The notes beneath the pieces were generated by a model. It did no database searches. It saw nothing but the letters and a program-made list of their open reading frames with translations, and was not told the DNA's origin. Of a stretch of DNA of 64,000 nucleotides, positions 12,219 through 24,989 are shown one piece after another. This stretch comes from Alopecurus myosuroides (taxonomy: Eukaryota; Streptophyta; Magnoliopsida; Poales; Poaceae): assembly GCA_028641055.1 (NCBI GenBank), contig CM054060.1, positions 316,189,344 to 316,253,343 on the forward strand, given 5' to 3'. Positions within the stretch are counted from its first letter, which is position 1. Each line of letters opens with the position of its first letter. The translations under genes were made by a program, and so were the position numbers.

Positions 12219-12840
12219 CTGTTTTGAAATTTGTTTTCTCGATATCGTTGTTTTACACAAGTTCATGCTCTAATTACTCAATACGTTACGAGGATTAATT
12301 ACTTACTAATATAATATATGCGGACCATTTAAAGGTGATTAGGTATCGCACCGAATGTTCAAGCGTCTTCACCTAAGTAAGAAAAAGTTAGTATTGTTTA
12401 TTTATCCTCGGGCTTTAGGCATCCTCATTCTAGAAATTTTAGTCTACTCAAGGGAATGTTTAATGAAATGTGTCCTTAAGGTTCTTTTGATGTACAATTC
12501 CTTTGCTGATTTATCCGTTGAAATTACGCTTATTCTAGCATCTTATATCTTTGGATGGTCGTGTGGTGGTACGTACACGCATCCATGCATTTCAAGCTTG
12601 TAGGAAAGATTGTGGTTTTCTGATGTATAACAAAAGAAAGTGGTATATACTTTTGGAGACAAATATAAACATATTATTTATATGTTCTTAACAAAAATAT
12701 CTAAAACAATATGTATAGTCAAAGTTATATTTTTTTTTACAGAAGAAGGGTCTAAAAGTATCACTTATATGTGATATCGAGAGATTATGAAATTTCTAAG
12801 CTATATATGAGTGGATATGTAAACTTTTGATTTGAACAAA
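12219..12840. other. Flank of the gypsy insertion, probably Helitron interior
   Basis: This continues the sequence left of 5333 across the insertion. A spurious 82-codon plus-strand frame at 12355-12603 has no recognisable domain. I see nothing else. Confidence 0.4.
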
Positions 12841-12873
12841 CTAGCCCGTGCAAATGCACGGGTTGGCGACTAG
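12841..12873 (+). mobile_element. Helitron-type 3' terminus
   Basis: A 7-bp stem with a 4-base loop, CCCGTGC-AAAT-GCACGGG (12845-12862), is followed after seven bases by CTAG (12870-12873) and then T. Helitrons are known to end in a hairpin plus CTRR and to insert between A and T without duplicating the target. Comparison with the intact LTR at 15180-15200 supports this: the LTR there reads CTTA|TTAGTCATAG, and here everything left of the bar is replaced by the Helitron end. The matching 5' end (TC...) is not in the window, so the element would extend left past base 1. Confidence 0.65.
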
Positions 12874-13262
12874 TTAGTCATAGATGCAGTTGGATGACGA
12901 TCTATGTATCTTGTTGTAATGCCCGCATGAATGACATAGTAGTCTTTATGTCATGCATATGCACTACGGTGCAGCCTTCATTTCTGTCAATTGCCCAACT
13001 GTAATTTGTTCACCACACATGTTATTTATCTTTCACGGAGAGACACCACTACTGAACTGTGGACCCCGGTCCATTTTTCTCATATTGATAATACAGACAC
13101 TGCTTCTACTGTTTTCATACCGTACTCATACTGTTTTCCACACCATACGTTTAACCTCTTTGTTTTCAGCAAAACCGGTGAGATTGACAACCTCACTGCT
13201 TTTTTGAGGCAAATTGATTTGATTGTGATGTGTAGGTTCCACGGTGCTGCTGAACCGGTAGT
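12874..13262 (+). repeat. LTR fragment (right part) with adjoining leader
   Basis: It aligns with 15188-15597 in order and orientation, including AACTGTAATTTGTTCACCAC and GGAGAGACACCACTACT. It diverges after GGTAGTG at 13262. The exact LTR end is uncertain and may lie as far right as about 13415. Confidence 0.75.
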
Positions 13263-13416
13263 GAGCCTTGCCATCTCAGCTGCATCAACCTTCTGAAGTT
13301 ACTTCTTCCTCCTACTGGTCGATTCAACCTTCGTTTCTTTTCTGAGGGAAAACTTGCCGCTGCAATCTTCAGAACCTTTCTCTTGGGGTTTACCAACCTC
13401 AGCCATCAGCCACCTT

Positions 13417-14057
13417 TACCACCTAAAGGAGACCCGGATTTTTTATCCTAAAGTTCTTCCTAGCACACTTAAATATGCTTATTTAGATGAAAATAAAATA
13501 TATTATGTTATTGTCAATGCTAACCTTTCAGAGTATGAGGAAGAACGTTTATTGGAAACACTCCGGAAGTACCGCAAAGATATTGGTTATACTTTGGATG
13601 ATCTTAAAGGCATTAGTATTGCTCTATGTCAGCATTTAATCAATCTTGATCTTGATGCCAAGCAGGTGGTTGATCATGAACGCTGCTTAAAATCGAAGAA
13701 TGAAAGAAGTGGTGAGAAGTAAAATATTAAAGCTTCTTGAAGCTGCTATTATTTATCATATTGCTGATAGTAGATGGGTTAGTCGTTTCCACTGTGTTAC
13801 CAAGAAAGGAGGTATTATTGTTGTTGCCAATGATAAAAATGAACTTATTCCACAAAGAAATGTCGTAAGATATAGAATGTGTATTGATTTTAGAAAATTG
13901 AATAAAGCTATTAAGAAAGATCATTAGTATTTTCCTTTAATTGATAAAATGCTAGAGAGGTTTTGTAAAAGCACTCAATTTTTCTATTAGGATGGTTATT
14001 CTAGTTTCTCTCAAATCCATGTTAAAAAGCAATACCAAGAGAAAACCACTTTGTAAA
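13417..14057 (+). pseudogene. pol: Gypsy pol fragment: N-terminal part of reverse transcriptase, frameshifted
   Basis: Reverse transcriptase copies the element RNA into DNA; this is only its first part. Frame one (to 13722) carries YEEERLLETLRKYRKDIGYT and GISIALCQH, the segment just before reverse transcriptase in Athila-type pol. A one-base shift near 13690 moves the frame, which goes on with KEVVRSKILKLLEAAIIY, KKGGI, NELIPQR and RMCIDFRKLNK (the first conserved reverse transcriptase block). A stop at 13924-13927 follows the KKDH residues, and the homologous reading continues past it through DGYSSFSQI to QEKTT at about 14057. The YVDD region and all later domains are deleted. Stops, a frameshift and truncation make it non-functional. 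Confidence 0.85.
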
Positions 14058-14137
14058 AACACTCAATTTTTCTATTAGGATTGAGTCAAGTCACAACAAT
14101 AGGCACGTAGGAAAATCATTAAAATATTTGTGCACTC

Positions 14138-15597
14138 TGATACGTCATAAACGTATCCTTAATTTCTGATGTTCCATGTTGTTTTCATACTATTTCCCAC
14201 ATGTTTGCTATACGCTTTATGTCATTTTTATCGATTTCCGGGAGTAACCTATTAATAAGATGCCATAGAGCCAGTTCCCTGCTTTCTGCTGTTTTTAGTT
14301 TCAGAAAAGTTGTTCCGGAAATATTCTCGGAATTGGAAAATTAGAAGCCCGGAAGTCTTAGAATTCCCGAAGGTTCCACAGAGTCCCGAAGAGACCCGGA
14401 GAGGGGCCACAGGTGGGCCACACCATAGGGCAGCGCGCCCCCTTAGCGCCTGGGGGTGGTCTCGCCCCCGGGGACTCTCTTCCATCGCTCTTTTGCCTAT
14501 ATAATCCCCCTGACATATCAACCCTAGAAATATACCACTTTTTCCCGAGAAACACCCCAGACCACCGTCATGGTCATCCCGAGATCGGGAGGTTTCTAGA
14601 GCTCTCCCCGGCACCCTGCCGGGAAGGGAATTCATTACCGGAGGACGTCTACACCACCATGCCCTCCTCCAAAGTAATGCATGAGTAGTTCATCCCTGGA
14701 CTACGAGTCCATAGCAGTAGCTAGATGGTTTTCTCCTCCACTATGTGCCTCATGTTTAGATCTCGTGAGCTGCCTCACATGATCGAGATCATCTTTATGC
14801 AATGCTACATGTTGTGTTTGCTGGGATCTGATGAATGTTGAATGCTATGTCTTTTGATTATCAATCTATCATGTTATCTTCATGTATATGTTATTTCTGA
14901 TCTTGCATGCTCTCCGTTATTAGTAGATGCTCTGGCCAAGTAGATGCTAGTAACTCCAAGAGGGAGTATTTATGCTCGATAGTGGGTTCATGCCTCCTTT
15001 GCATCTGTGCTCGAGTGACATAAACGTGACAGATGAAGGATGTGATGTTTCCATTAGGGAGAAAACAACAATGCTTTGTGTAAGGATGATTTTATTGTTT
15101 ACATTACACACTTTGCTTAACGCAATTATTTGTTGCTTGCAACTTAATACCCAATGTTTGCTCGGATGATATTTGGAGGGTGGCTTATTAGTCATAGATG
15201 TAGTTGGATGACGGTCTATGTATCTTGTTGTAATGCCCGCATGAATCACATAGTAATATTTATGTCTTGCATATGCACTACGGTGCAGCCTTCATTTCTG
15301 TCAATTGCCCAACTGTAATTTGTTCACCACACATGTTATTTATATTTCACGGAGAGACACCACTACTAAACTGTGGAGCCCGGTCCATTTTATCATACTG
15401 GTAATACAAACACCGCTTCTACGGTTTTCACGCCGCTGCTACTATTATCATATTGTTCTCATATTACTTTCCACCCCATACATTTAACCTCTTTGTTATC
15501 AGCAAAATCGGAGAGATTTACAACCTTACGGGTTCGTTGGAGGAAAGTGTTTTGATTGTGTTGTGTAGGTTCCATGTTGCTGGTGAACTGGTAGTGC
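14138..15597 (+). repeat. LTR of the Fatima-like element
   Basis: It begins TGATACGTCATAAACGTATC. The right part is about 90% identical by eye to the LTR fragment at 12874-13262. The far end runs directly into minus-strand copia integrase sequence near 15597, so the last bases of the LTR are probably missing. Confidence 0.7.
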
Positions 15598-15601
15598 GCC
15601 C

Positions 15602-17373
15602 GTTCCGGCACGTGTGAGTTGTGAAACTATTCCACATTGTTTCATATGCATGCCAAACTCGTAACTTAGATATTCACCTCCACGATCAGACCGCAGAAAT
15701 TTAATCTTTCTGTTACGATGATTTTCAACTTCACACTGAAATTATTTGAACTTTTTAAACGGTTCAGATTTGTGTTTCATTAAGTAAATATACCCATATC
15801 TACTCAAATCATCTGTGAAAGTGACAAAATAACGATATCCACCGCGCGCCGATACACTCATTGGTCCACATACATCAGTATGTATGATTTCTAGTAAGTC
15901 TGTCGCCCGTTCCATAGATCCAGAAAACGGGGTTCTAGTCATCTTGCCCATAAGGCATGGTTCACATGTTTCAAATGATTCATAATCAAGTGATTCTAAG
16001 AGTCCATCAGAATGGAGCTTCTTCATGCGTTTAACACCAATATGACCTAAGCGGCAATGCCACATATAAGTAGCAATATCATCATTTAACTTAATTCTTT
16101 TGGCATTAACATTATGAATATGTGTATCAACATTATCAAGATTCAAAAGAAATAAACCATTCTTCTCAGGTGCATGACCATAAAAGATATTATTCATATA
16201 AATCGAACAACCATTGTTCTCGGACTTAAAAGAATAACCATCCCGCGTTAAGCAAGATCCAGAAACGATATGCATGCTTAATGCGGGCACCAAATAACAT
16301 TTATTGAGGTTTATAACTAATCCCGATGGTAGACGTAGAGGTAGAGTCCCGACGGCGATCACGTCAACTCTTGATCCATTGCCGACGCGCATCGTCACCT
16401 CATCCTTTGCTAGTGGTCGCTTATTCTGCAGCTCCTGTTTTGAGTTACATATGTGAGCAACCGAACCAGTATCAAATACCCAGGTGCTACTGCGAGTACT
16501 AGTAAAGTACACATCAATAACAAGTATATCATATATACCTTTGTTCACTTTGCCGGCCTTCTTATCTGCCAGATACTTGGGGCAATTGCGCTTCCAGTGG
16601 CCAGTACCCTTGCAATAGAAACACTCAGTCTCAGGCTTAGGGCCATGCCTAGTTTTCTTCTCAGCAGTAGCAACAGATTTTCCACCATTCTTGAAGTTTA
16701 CCCTTGGCTTGCCTTTCTAGCCTTTCTTGAAACTAGTGGTCTTATTGATCATCAACACTGGATGTTCTTTCTTGATCTCCACTTCAGCAGTTTTAAGCAT
16801 TGAGAGAAGCTCAGGAAGAGACTTCTTCATGCTCTGCATATTATAGTTCATCATGAAGTTCTTGTAACTAGGTGGCAGAGATTCGAGAACACGATGTATC
16901 CCTAGCTCAATGGGAATCGATATTCCCAATGCTATGAGCTTATCAGCGTACGCAGACATTTTGAGTACGTGCTCACTAACGGAGCTGTTCTCTTCCATCA
17001 TGCAGCTAAAGAACTTTTCTGAAGCGTCATAACTCTCAACTGCGGCATGGGCATCGAAAATCATTTTCAATTCTCCCATTGTGGCATAAGCAGTGCTGTT
17101 CTCGAAACGTTTTCGCAGCTCTGGCTCTAATCCATAGAGGATGCCGCAGTGAACTATACTCTGGTCTTCTTGTTGAGTCAGATAAACATTTTTATCTTCA
17201 TCAGAAGCATCAGCAGCGGGCTGGTCACCTAGAGGTGCATCAAGCACATAGAGCTTCTTGCAAGCAGTGAGGAGAATGCTCAGGTTAAGTGCCCAGTTGG
17301 TAAAGTTGCTTCCATTGTTCGCTAATTTCTCTTTCTCCATGAACATATTGAAATTGAAGGTAGGTGGTGCCAT
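15602..17373 (-). pseudogene. gag-pol: Copia gag-pol: gag, zinc knuckle, protease, start of integrase
   Basis: One reading frame runs from the ATG at 17373 to the breakpoint, broken by only two stops: TAG at 16717-16719 and TAA at 15742-15744. Gag (about 218 codons) begins MAPPTFNFNMFMEKEKLANN and coats the RNA. After the first stop a CCHC zinc knuckle, CFYCKGTGHWKRNC, lies at 16582-16623. The protease site is WVFDTGSVAHICNS, a DTG aspartic protease. The pre-integrase zinc region is HCRLGHIG through CEPCLMGK, followed by the integrase core start IIHTDVCGPM (first catalytic Asp). After the second stop the match continues to CGIVSQL and then stops at the gypsy LTR. Two point stops without indels suggest fairly recent inactivation, but the 3' half of the polyprotein is gone. 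Confidence 0.9.
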
Positions 17374-18532
17374 GATCTACAACATATTTGCAAAGACTAT
17401 TTAGACTATGTTTATGATAAATTAAGTTCAAGTTAATTCTAAAATTATCCCATGAACTCCCACTCAAAAACAACATCCCTCATAGTTGTCTTTAGTGATT
17501 ACACGAACCAAATTCACTACACCGAAACCGATCATCACGTGAGACGGTGCAGTTGCAAAGGCGAACATCAACATGTTCATCATATCATTCATATGACTCA
17601 TGCTTTACCTTTCGGTTACGTGTTCCGAGGCCATGCCTGTAAATGCTAGGCTCGCCAAGTAGAACCGTTGTATTGCATGTGTTTCAAGGCCATGTCTGTA
17701 CATGCTAGGCTTGAAAACACCCGTTGTATGCGAACGTTTAGTCTATCACACCCGATCATCACGTGGTGTCTCGAAACGACGAACTTTCTTAACGGTGCAT
17801 ACTTAAGGAAGAACACATTATTATCTTGATATTAAGTGAGAGGGATCATCTTATAATGCTACCCTCGCGATCTAAGCAAAATAACATGCATAAAAGGATA
17901 AACATCACATGCATGGATAATGTGATATGATATGGTCCTTCTTGCACTTGATCTCCATCTTGTGCATCATGGTATGATCTCCATCATTCCACCGGCGTGG
18001 CACCAAGGTCCGTGGCACCTCCATCTTGATTGTCCATTACAACATATCACATGGATATAACATACAACACGCAGGCCATAAAATAAGACAATCATATGGC
18101 TTCAGCCGGTATGTCAATAATTTACAAAAGATATCATCTCATACATAACGTTTGTAACATTGACCATATCACATCACATGCCCTGCAAAAACAAGTTAGA
18201 CGCCTCTAATTTACTTTTGCATATTTTACGTGGCTTTGGGCTTACGAGGATAGAACCGTTCATACCTACGTACAAGAACCACAACATTGATAAAACATAT
18301 TTTTAACAACCCTTTGTAGATTAGATCTTAACTATAGTAGGAGAAACGGACACCCCCTCAGTCACAAGTGAGACAATTCTCGCGTACATAGTACACGTAA
18401 ACTTAGTCCGGGGTAGCTTCATCCTACTATGCCACTAAGATCATAAAATACTCAAAGAGACAAAAACATGATCATCAACGCCCACATACTCCTATGTGTT
18501 CTACCCTTACAATTCATCTACGTATAGATCCG
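17374..18532 (-). other. Copia leader between primer site and gag
   Basis: About 1.15 kb without a significant frame. It contains an imperfect direct repeat of the form AGGCCATG(T/C)CTGTA(C/A)ATGCTAGGC at about 17628-17710, in plus-strand reading. Long leaders are normal in this clade. Confidence 0.7.
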
Positions 18533-18544
18533 GCTCTGATACCA
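18533..18544 (-). promoter_or_regulatory. Primer binding site (initiator Met tRNA type)
   Basis: The minus strand reads TGGTATCAGAGC, one base inside the LTR end. It matches the 3' end of plant initiator methionine tRNA, the usual primer of copia elements. Confidence 0.9.
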
Positions 18545-18545
18545 C

Positions 18546-20030
18546 TGAAGGGGAACGTAGCATAGAAAACAAAAAATTTCCTACACGCGATAAACCCGAA
18601 TGGCCAAGATCTAATCTATGAGATGAAAGGCAACGGGGAGAAAGAGAGTCTTGAGATAACATACCCTCGAAGACTCAAAGTGGTACGAGAAAAGATCTCG
18701 TGGTTGGCGTAGTCGTTCTCACGCCGATCCCGAGCGAGAAGAAGAGCACCGCAATCCGGCGGTGCCTTAATCGGTCACACGTTCAGCTTGATGAAGACTT
18801 TCGTTCCCTCGTTCCAGCGGGTTGCAGAAGTAGAGGATCCCTCCGGAATTCCAACAGCACGTTGGCGTGGTGGTGGTGAAGAATCCCACGGTCAGGGCTT
18901 CGCCAAGCCGGAGACCATGGAATGGAGCAGCGGGTGGAAGGGAAAATGTGTGGGCAAGTGTGTAGAGAAGAGAGAGCCCTCACCCTCCTTTTATAGGGGA
19001 GGGGGAGGCAGCCCAAAAGGGGGTGCGGCCAGCCATGGGTACCCCCACCCCTTCCTCTCTTCATGTGAGTGGAAGCTCCACTAAAACCCACTCAAAAATT
19101 CCTTAATTTCCCACTTGGAAAATCCAAAGGTTTTTCTTAAATAAATAAATAAAACATTTTTATTTCTTTGTTTATATTTGTTAATTCCATTAACAAACAT
19201 TTGCATGCAGCACCTCGAACCATTTGTTAATTCTATTAACAACCATTCGACGAAAAACCCCTTGAACTATTTCAATTTTCCCCGAAACAATTCCGGAGCT
19301 GCCCAAAATATTCTTCGGCATTCCGTATCCTCTCTAACGCTTCAACGAACCTTAAGTGTGTCTCCCTACGGTTCGTGAATATTATAGACATGATTGAGAC
19401 TCCTCTCCGATCAATAATCAACAGCGGGATCTGGAAATCCGTGATGACACCTATATATTCAACGAGGACTCTCGTGATCGTATGAACCTTTCAACGTCGT
19501 AACGATTTCCCTTTGTCTCGCGATATATTACTTGTCCGAGATCCGATCATCGGTATCCACTATACCTTGTTCGATCTCGTTATCCGACAAGTACTCTTTT
19601 CTCGTTCCCGTGATATAACATCCTAGTGATCATATCACTTGCTTGCAAGCGGTGTCGATGTGATATCACCGAGAGGGCCCTGAGTATATCTATCCGTTAT
19701 ATTGGATGGACAAATCCCATTCTTGATCCATGAGCTTCAACTAACACTTTCCAAATATCCAATTCCACCTTTATAGTCACCCTTTCATGGTGTGACGTTT
19801 GATGTCATCAAAGTATTCTTTCGGTATTAGTGATTACCCTGATCATATGTTTAATCAACGGGCTAGTTAAAAGAGAGGCTTCACTAGGAACGTCGGTTTG
19901 TTTATTAATCACACATGTATCAACATTTCCGGTTAATACAATTCTAGCATGAGAAATAAACATCTATCATAAACAAGGAATAACATAATAAACACTTTAT
20001 TATTGCCTCTCGGGCATATTCCCTTCAACA
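18546..20030 (-). repeat. 5' LTR of the copia element
   Basis: 1485 bp. On the minus strand it starts TGTTGAAGGGAATATGCCC and ends CCCCTTCA just before the primer site. A CT- and GC-rich stretch lies near 18780-19080. Confidence 0.85.
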
Positions 20031-23000
20031 TGGTCTACCGACCCCTAACTCTTTTCTTCTCCCTCTCTCTCAGCCTTTAGCAAGTGGACAAAGATGGTGA
20101 TCACCCTCCTCTTCTCAGTTCACCTCCACAGTGCATCCCAGAAGAAAATATCGCGCCAACACACTCCTCTCACACCCTTGAACTCTCTGGAAAGAGCCCT
20201 TGCTCTCTCCTTGTCTCCATCTCCCTTGATCGCGAGCTGTCCATGGCACCCAGGACACGCTCGCCACGTCCCTCATGTTCCGACACTTGGGACGCATGCT
20301 CACCCTCAAGACCACGTCAACTCGCTCCACGAGCTCTCCTGGAGTGTTCCCTTGACTCCCATTACCCACCTCTCGTCCTCATTCTTCACCAGAGGCTTGT
20401 CGAACACCTGCGGGTGTGAGGAGAGAGCTCCCGAATCCGATCATCTCGGACCGTATCCCTCCACCCAATCCATTCCTAGAGGACCCACTAACCATTCCCT
20501 ATTCCCTAGACTTATCTCTCTCTTGGGGTCCGTGGGAGCGCTCGCGCCCGAGCTCTCTGGTCCGCCATGTCCGCGGGTCGCCGTGGTCGTCGTTGGCTAG
20601 GTATCGGTCGCCTCACGACCCCCTGTCCCTTCCCTCGGCTCTATCAACTCCCCAATCGGATTTTTATTCCCTCAATTTCATCTTCCACCCCGTGCAGGAC
20701 TGCCGCCATCGTCGACTTGGGTCACCGCCGTGGGTCCATGTCGAACTCCGGATGGGAGCCTTTCCCAACAAGCGCTGGCAGGGGCACCGGTCTCGCGCCA
20801 TATCACTGATCCTCCTCGACCTTCCTGCGCATCCCGGCGACCTCCAGAGGGGCGTGCGGCGAATCTCCGGGAGGCTCCGTCCCTGGCCGCCGTGCCCTGT
20901 CTTTTTCCGCCGCCACCTCTTGGTCCTCGCTGACGGAGGCTGATGCGGCGGGATCTCAGCCGTCAGATTCCCATCCGAAATGAACTTACCGCTTCGCGGC
21001 AGTTGTCCAACCGACTGGTGGGTCCCGTTGAGGCCCACAGTCAGGTTTTTGACTTCGCCTCCGCGCGGGAAATGCTCATGGGCCGGCCCATCTCCCCTCT
21101 GCTCTCCGCGCCGCTCAGCTCGGAGCAGATCCGGCCCACTAATTCTTTTTCTGCGGGTTGTTTTTCTTTTTCCTGAAGCTCTGTTTTCTGATGTTTGTTT
21201 TAATATGAAATAAAAATGCAAATGTGTAAAACCTGTCAAACCAAAAATCACAGATGTATATCTACAAAATATTAACCATCTCAAACTTGAAGATCTGGGT
21301 TTTGTGCTGCATTTTAGGAGAACTAAAATAAATGGCAGAGGAACTCATTAACACCTTTTATTTAATAACTTGAGTTTTATGGATCCAAAACTTGCAAACT
21401 CAACTGTTCTGAGTAGCACTTGAAAATATCTATCTGTGTAAGTTGTCCTTGTGTTGACTTGAGTTGTTGATCGGAAATGGCATGCATGTTAGTTTTAGGC
21501 CAGAGAGCACTTCTGTGAATTGTTTAATTTTATTGGTGATGCTTTTTGCGGTGAATCCAATTGTTATGGCTTTCTAGTGACTAGGAGCACCCTATACTAG
21601 ATTTTCATGATTTTAGGAGTTGCGGAATAGGATTGGTGCAATATTTAGTGTTTATCCATTTTCTGCATATTATTGCTATGCCTTTATTAAATTGTGTGTT
21701 ATATTGGTTTTGTTATAAAAGTGATTCCTAGCATGTGTAAGGTAATACTACATTATTGATATGTGTTTTGAGTGTTTCACTAGAATTATAGGGTTTGGGT
21801 GTGAAAAACCATGTTTGTTATGGTTTTATTCTCATAGGGTGTTTTTCCTAGTAATATTAGGTTAAATTACGTTATTCTTCATATTGGTATGATAAATTGA
21901 ATAAATGCTTTAGTATTGTTTTCCGTATCATAGCTACTTTTATTCTAGCATATTATACTTGATTGCATTCTTGAGTGAGCTCTAGGTCAAATAGTCTTGC
22001 ATGATAGTTTTAGATGATTTTCTGCCATAAGTTGTTATTTGCATGCTTAATTTTTGAGGCATTTATTAGATTGTTATTTTGATATTACTAGCATATCTAG
22101 GTGTTGTTTTCTCTGTCATTTGGATGCTATCTTACAGATCCATCATGTTAGAATAAATCATGTTTGATTATCTAGTATTGCTATGCATGTATGCATGTCT
22201 AAATGGCCCTTTTGCATCTCTAGTTTTAGTAGTCTTTTGCTCCATGATTATTTTCATGTATTGAGTGATGCCATGATATGTTTGGTATTGATTTGTCACT
22301 GTTATTAGGTTTCTTAGATACTGGTTATATTATTTCTCCATGTTTAGAAAAGAATGTGTTACTATGGGCTTGTAGTATTGCTTGTTAATATTTTCCTATG
22401 CATGTGTATTTGTTCCTAGGTTGTTTTCTTGTTATTTTTCTCATCCTCATGAATGACCAGAGAGTCATTTAACCTAATTTGAGCATGATATGAGAGTGGC
22501 ACACCCACTGGACTCATGCCATTTTGGTTGACGATCCATAACATCAATTCTAGTGTTATACGTGTGTATTGTCTGTGCCTGTTTTGCTTGATGGTGTGCA
22601 CCCTAGTACCATTGTTTGTGAGTGTACTTGTTTGATGAAATACTTGTTGTATGTTTACTTTTTGTAAAGTGCTTGCCTTTGTTTGGTTCTGATTCGGTGT
22701 TTTCCTTTTTGTGTTAACGACGTTAGATAACGAAGACGGTATTATTTCCCGGAGAGGTATTTATTGCAACTCTTGTTTATTTCAAGAGAAAGACCAAGAC
22801 CAGTGCCAAGGAAAGCCATTCTAAATGCTTGCTATTGTTTTACTTATCGTTATCTATCATGCATGTTTTACTTCTGAAGTTTTACACAAGTTTGATTCAA
22901 AAACTATTCTTTTAAGTGGACTATACCACTATCTATTTTTATGTATCTAATATGCTATATCCAATATATAATCTTGGTGTTACCAAGCCCTTTAGACATT

Positions 23001-23973
23001 TTAGTATAATCACTTAATCAACTTAAGTCCCCTAGTGGACATTTTAACTTGATGTTTTTGGAAAGCAAAAGCTTGGAAAAAACCCGAGGAAAGGTGGGAC
23101 CTTGTCCGAGGGAGGTTTGTGAAGAAGGAAATGTTTTCGACTTGTTTTTCCATAAATGACACATAACCTAGTCTTCGTCGGACAACCAAGCCGTACTGCC
23201 ACATTACCTCAATATGGGAACGGGGTCTAGCTAATTGCTTGTCGGTGTTAGTCCGTGTCTACCTCAAAGTGCTATAGGGGTTAGAGTCCCCCGAACCGAA
23301 TTGTCGCTAGGAGGGAGAACGGGACATTCACAGTGTGGGATTAAGTTCACTACCGGTTGCAGCAATTGGGTCTCCTGCCATGGCGGTGTGTTGTTAGGGG
23401 AAACTGGATCGATACGGCTGACTCACTCGGTGCCGGGGAGAACAAACCTAGTTGAAGAGGTAGTCATTTACTAGCGCTGACATAATGGATGGTTAGGACC
23501 AGTTATCCGATGTTTGCATACTGTCTCGGGAAGTCCGTGGTTGGTTCATGGCGGATGTACTGGATCTTGTGGAATGTGTACACCTCTGCAGAGTAAAACT
23601 ATTAGAATAGCCGCGTCCTCGGATATGGACAGTTGAATGGCCATGTAGCTAGCATTGTGTCAATGTTTTCGAAAAGCTGGAAAAGTGTTTTGGAACTTGT
23701 ACTTGGGAGGTACGTTGAAAGGGAATGATTGTACCTTTGAGATACCGGATAAATGATGATCTTGAAGATGTGATCTTCCAAGAAGTTTTGCAAAGAGAAA
23801 CTTTTGTTCTATTTATAATGCTTTATCAAAACCTTGTGGACATGCTTTATCTACAAGAGACATGAAATATCTTTTGAAGTATCTTCTTCAACAAATAAAA
23901 ATAAAAATGTGCAACTATGATGGGTCTTAAATTCATCATGGCTAGTTGAAACCTAATTAAAGCCTTCCTACCA

Positions 23974-24034
<61 letters not shown>

Positions 24035-24477
24035 GTATATATATATGCATACTTGCATGTTTAGCTTTCATTTGGGGTGTCTTGCGAGTACATTCAAACA
24101 TACTCATATTGGTTTCGTCCCTTGCTATTGTCTTAGCCAGACTTTGAGCAGAAAACCGGAGAACCTGAAGAAGATGGTGTCGCTGACGGCTGCGCAAACT
24201 AGGAACGTCTCCGAGTCAGTAGCCAGTAGGTAGTCAAGGCATGACTTGGGTTTACCACGTGTGTGTTTTGTATACTTCCGCTGTTTAGTGTGATTTCCTG
24301 TCCTGCGTGGCAGTTGTTTTCAACTGGGTCATCTGACCAGTTGTGAAGCCGTGTATTTGTGTAGTGGATGTTGTATCTGTAATGCCAACTCGAGTATGTT
24401 GTTCACGATTAACTGATCATGGCATCGTGAATGTATGCATACTGGAGGTCTCGGACTGCTAGTCTGGGGTCCCCACA
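20031..24477 (+). repeat. Long LTR of a TGTAAC-type gypsy family, 5' end missing
   Basis: The last bases GGGGTCCCCACA (to 24477) resemble the end GGGTCTCCACA of the 5998-bp LTRs at 30684 and 38524. The block ACCTCTGCAGAGTAAAA at about 23580 also recurs in those LTRs and in the one at 45801. A GC-rich, CT-rich segment (20036-21170) resembles the promoter-like part of the sister LTRs. No coding domain is present. The left end meets the copia LTR at 20030, so the LTR start is lost. No primer site follows 24477, so it is a 3' or solo LTR. Confidence 0.55.
23976..24046. repeat. (TA)n microsatellite
   Basis: Perfect TA repeats run to about 24028 and continue imperfectly with TG interruptions to 24046, inside the long LTR. 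Confidence 0.9.
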
Positions 24478-24989
24478 TTAGTGCAACAATCAAAACTCCA
24501 TGGTTTCTGCACGGGAACAAGTGCTATTGATACTTTAAACATTATCTACAGACACTGGTGTTTCGTGAGCAAGAAAATCCACTTGACATAGTAAAAGAGC
24601 AAATGCAAGAAAAATGGCAGAATCTGCCAAAACCAGAACAGTATGTGAAGACGATTTTTTTCGGGGCACTTGAGTTGCTCAGATCGAAAAAAAGAAACAA
24701 CAAAACAGTTTCAGAATTAGATGAGGAATAAGCACAAAAAAATTCAGGTCATTTTGATCTTTCTGTAATTTATACGGTTTTTTACGGTGGACAACAGAAA
24801 TCTGTTTTGTGCGCAGAAATCCAAAACCAACTCCAACTTTTGCTAGAAACTTTACTTGGCACAACTAATAAATGAAAATAAAGATACAAATAATTTTCTA
24901 CAGAAGTATAGAACACCTTGAATGAAATAAAATAAATAAAAACAAAGCAAAAATAAAAACATGGGTTATCTCCCAAGAAGTGCTTTTCT

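Larger units (their letters stand above)
12874..15597 (+). mobile_element. Deleted Fatima-like gypsy element (LTR fragment, pol fragment, LTR)
   Basis: The right part of one LTR (from 12874) is followed by leader sequence, a fragment of pol ending inside reverse transcriptase (about 14057), then a second LTR that starts TGATACGTC at 14138. Gag, protease, most of reverse transcriptase, RNase H and integrase are missing. The left LTR is cut by a Helitron end at 12873 and the right LTR is cut by copia sequence at about 15597. The name Fatima-like (Athila group) is from memory of the LTR and pol sequence. Confidence 0.7.
15598..20030 (-). mobile_element. Truncated copia LTR retrotransposon, BARE/WIS/Angela-like
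   Basis: On the minus strand the element runs: 5' LTR (20030 to 18546), primer binding site TGGTATCAGAGC, about 1.15 kb leader, then gag, protease and the start of integrase, ending abruptly near 15598. The LTR begins TGTTGAAGGGAATATGCCC, close to the remembered start of BARE/WIS/Angela LTRs. The domain order gag-PR-IN identifies Ty1/copia. The rest of integrase, reverse transcriptase, RNase H and the 3' LTR are absent, so no target duplication can be checked. Its broken end is fused to a gypsy LTR. Confidence 0.85.

Noticed and set aside
20084..21284. Several frames of 110-206 codons on both strands
   Set aside because: A GC-rich, CT-rich LTR segment lacks stops by composition. Pro/Ser/Arg-rich products overlap on both strands and have no recognised domain.
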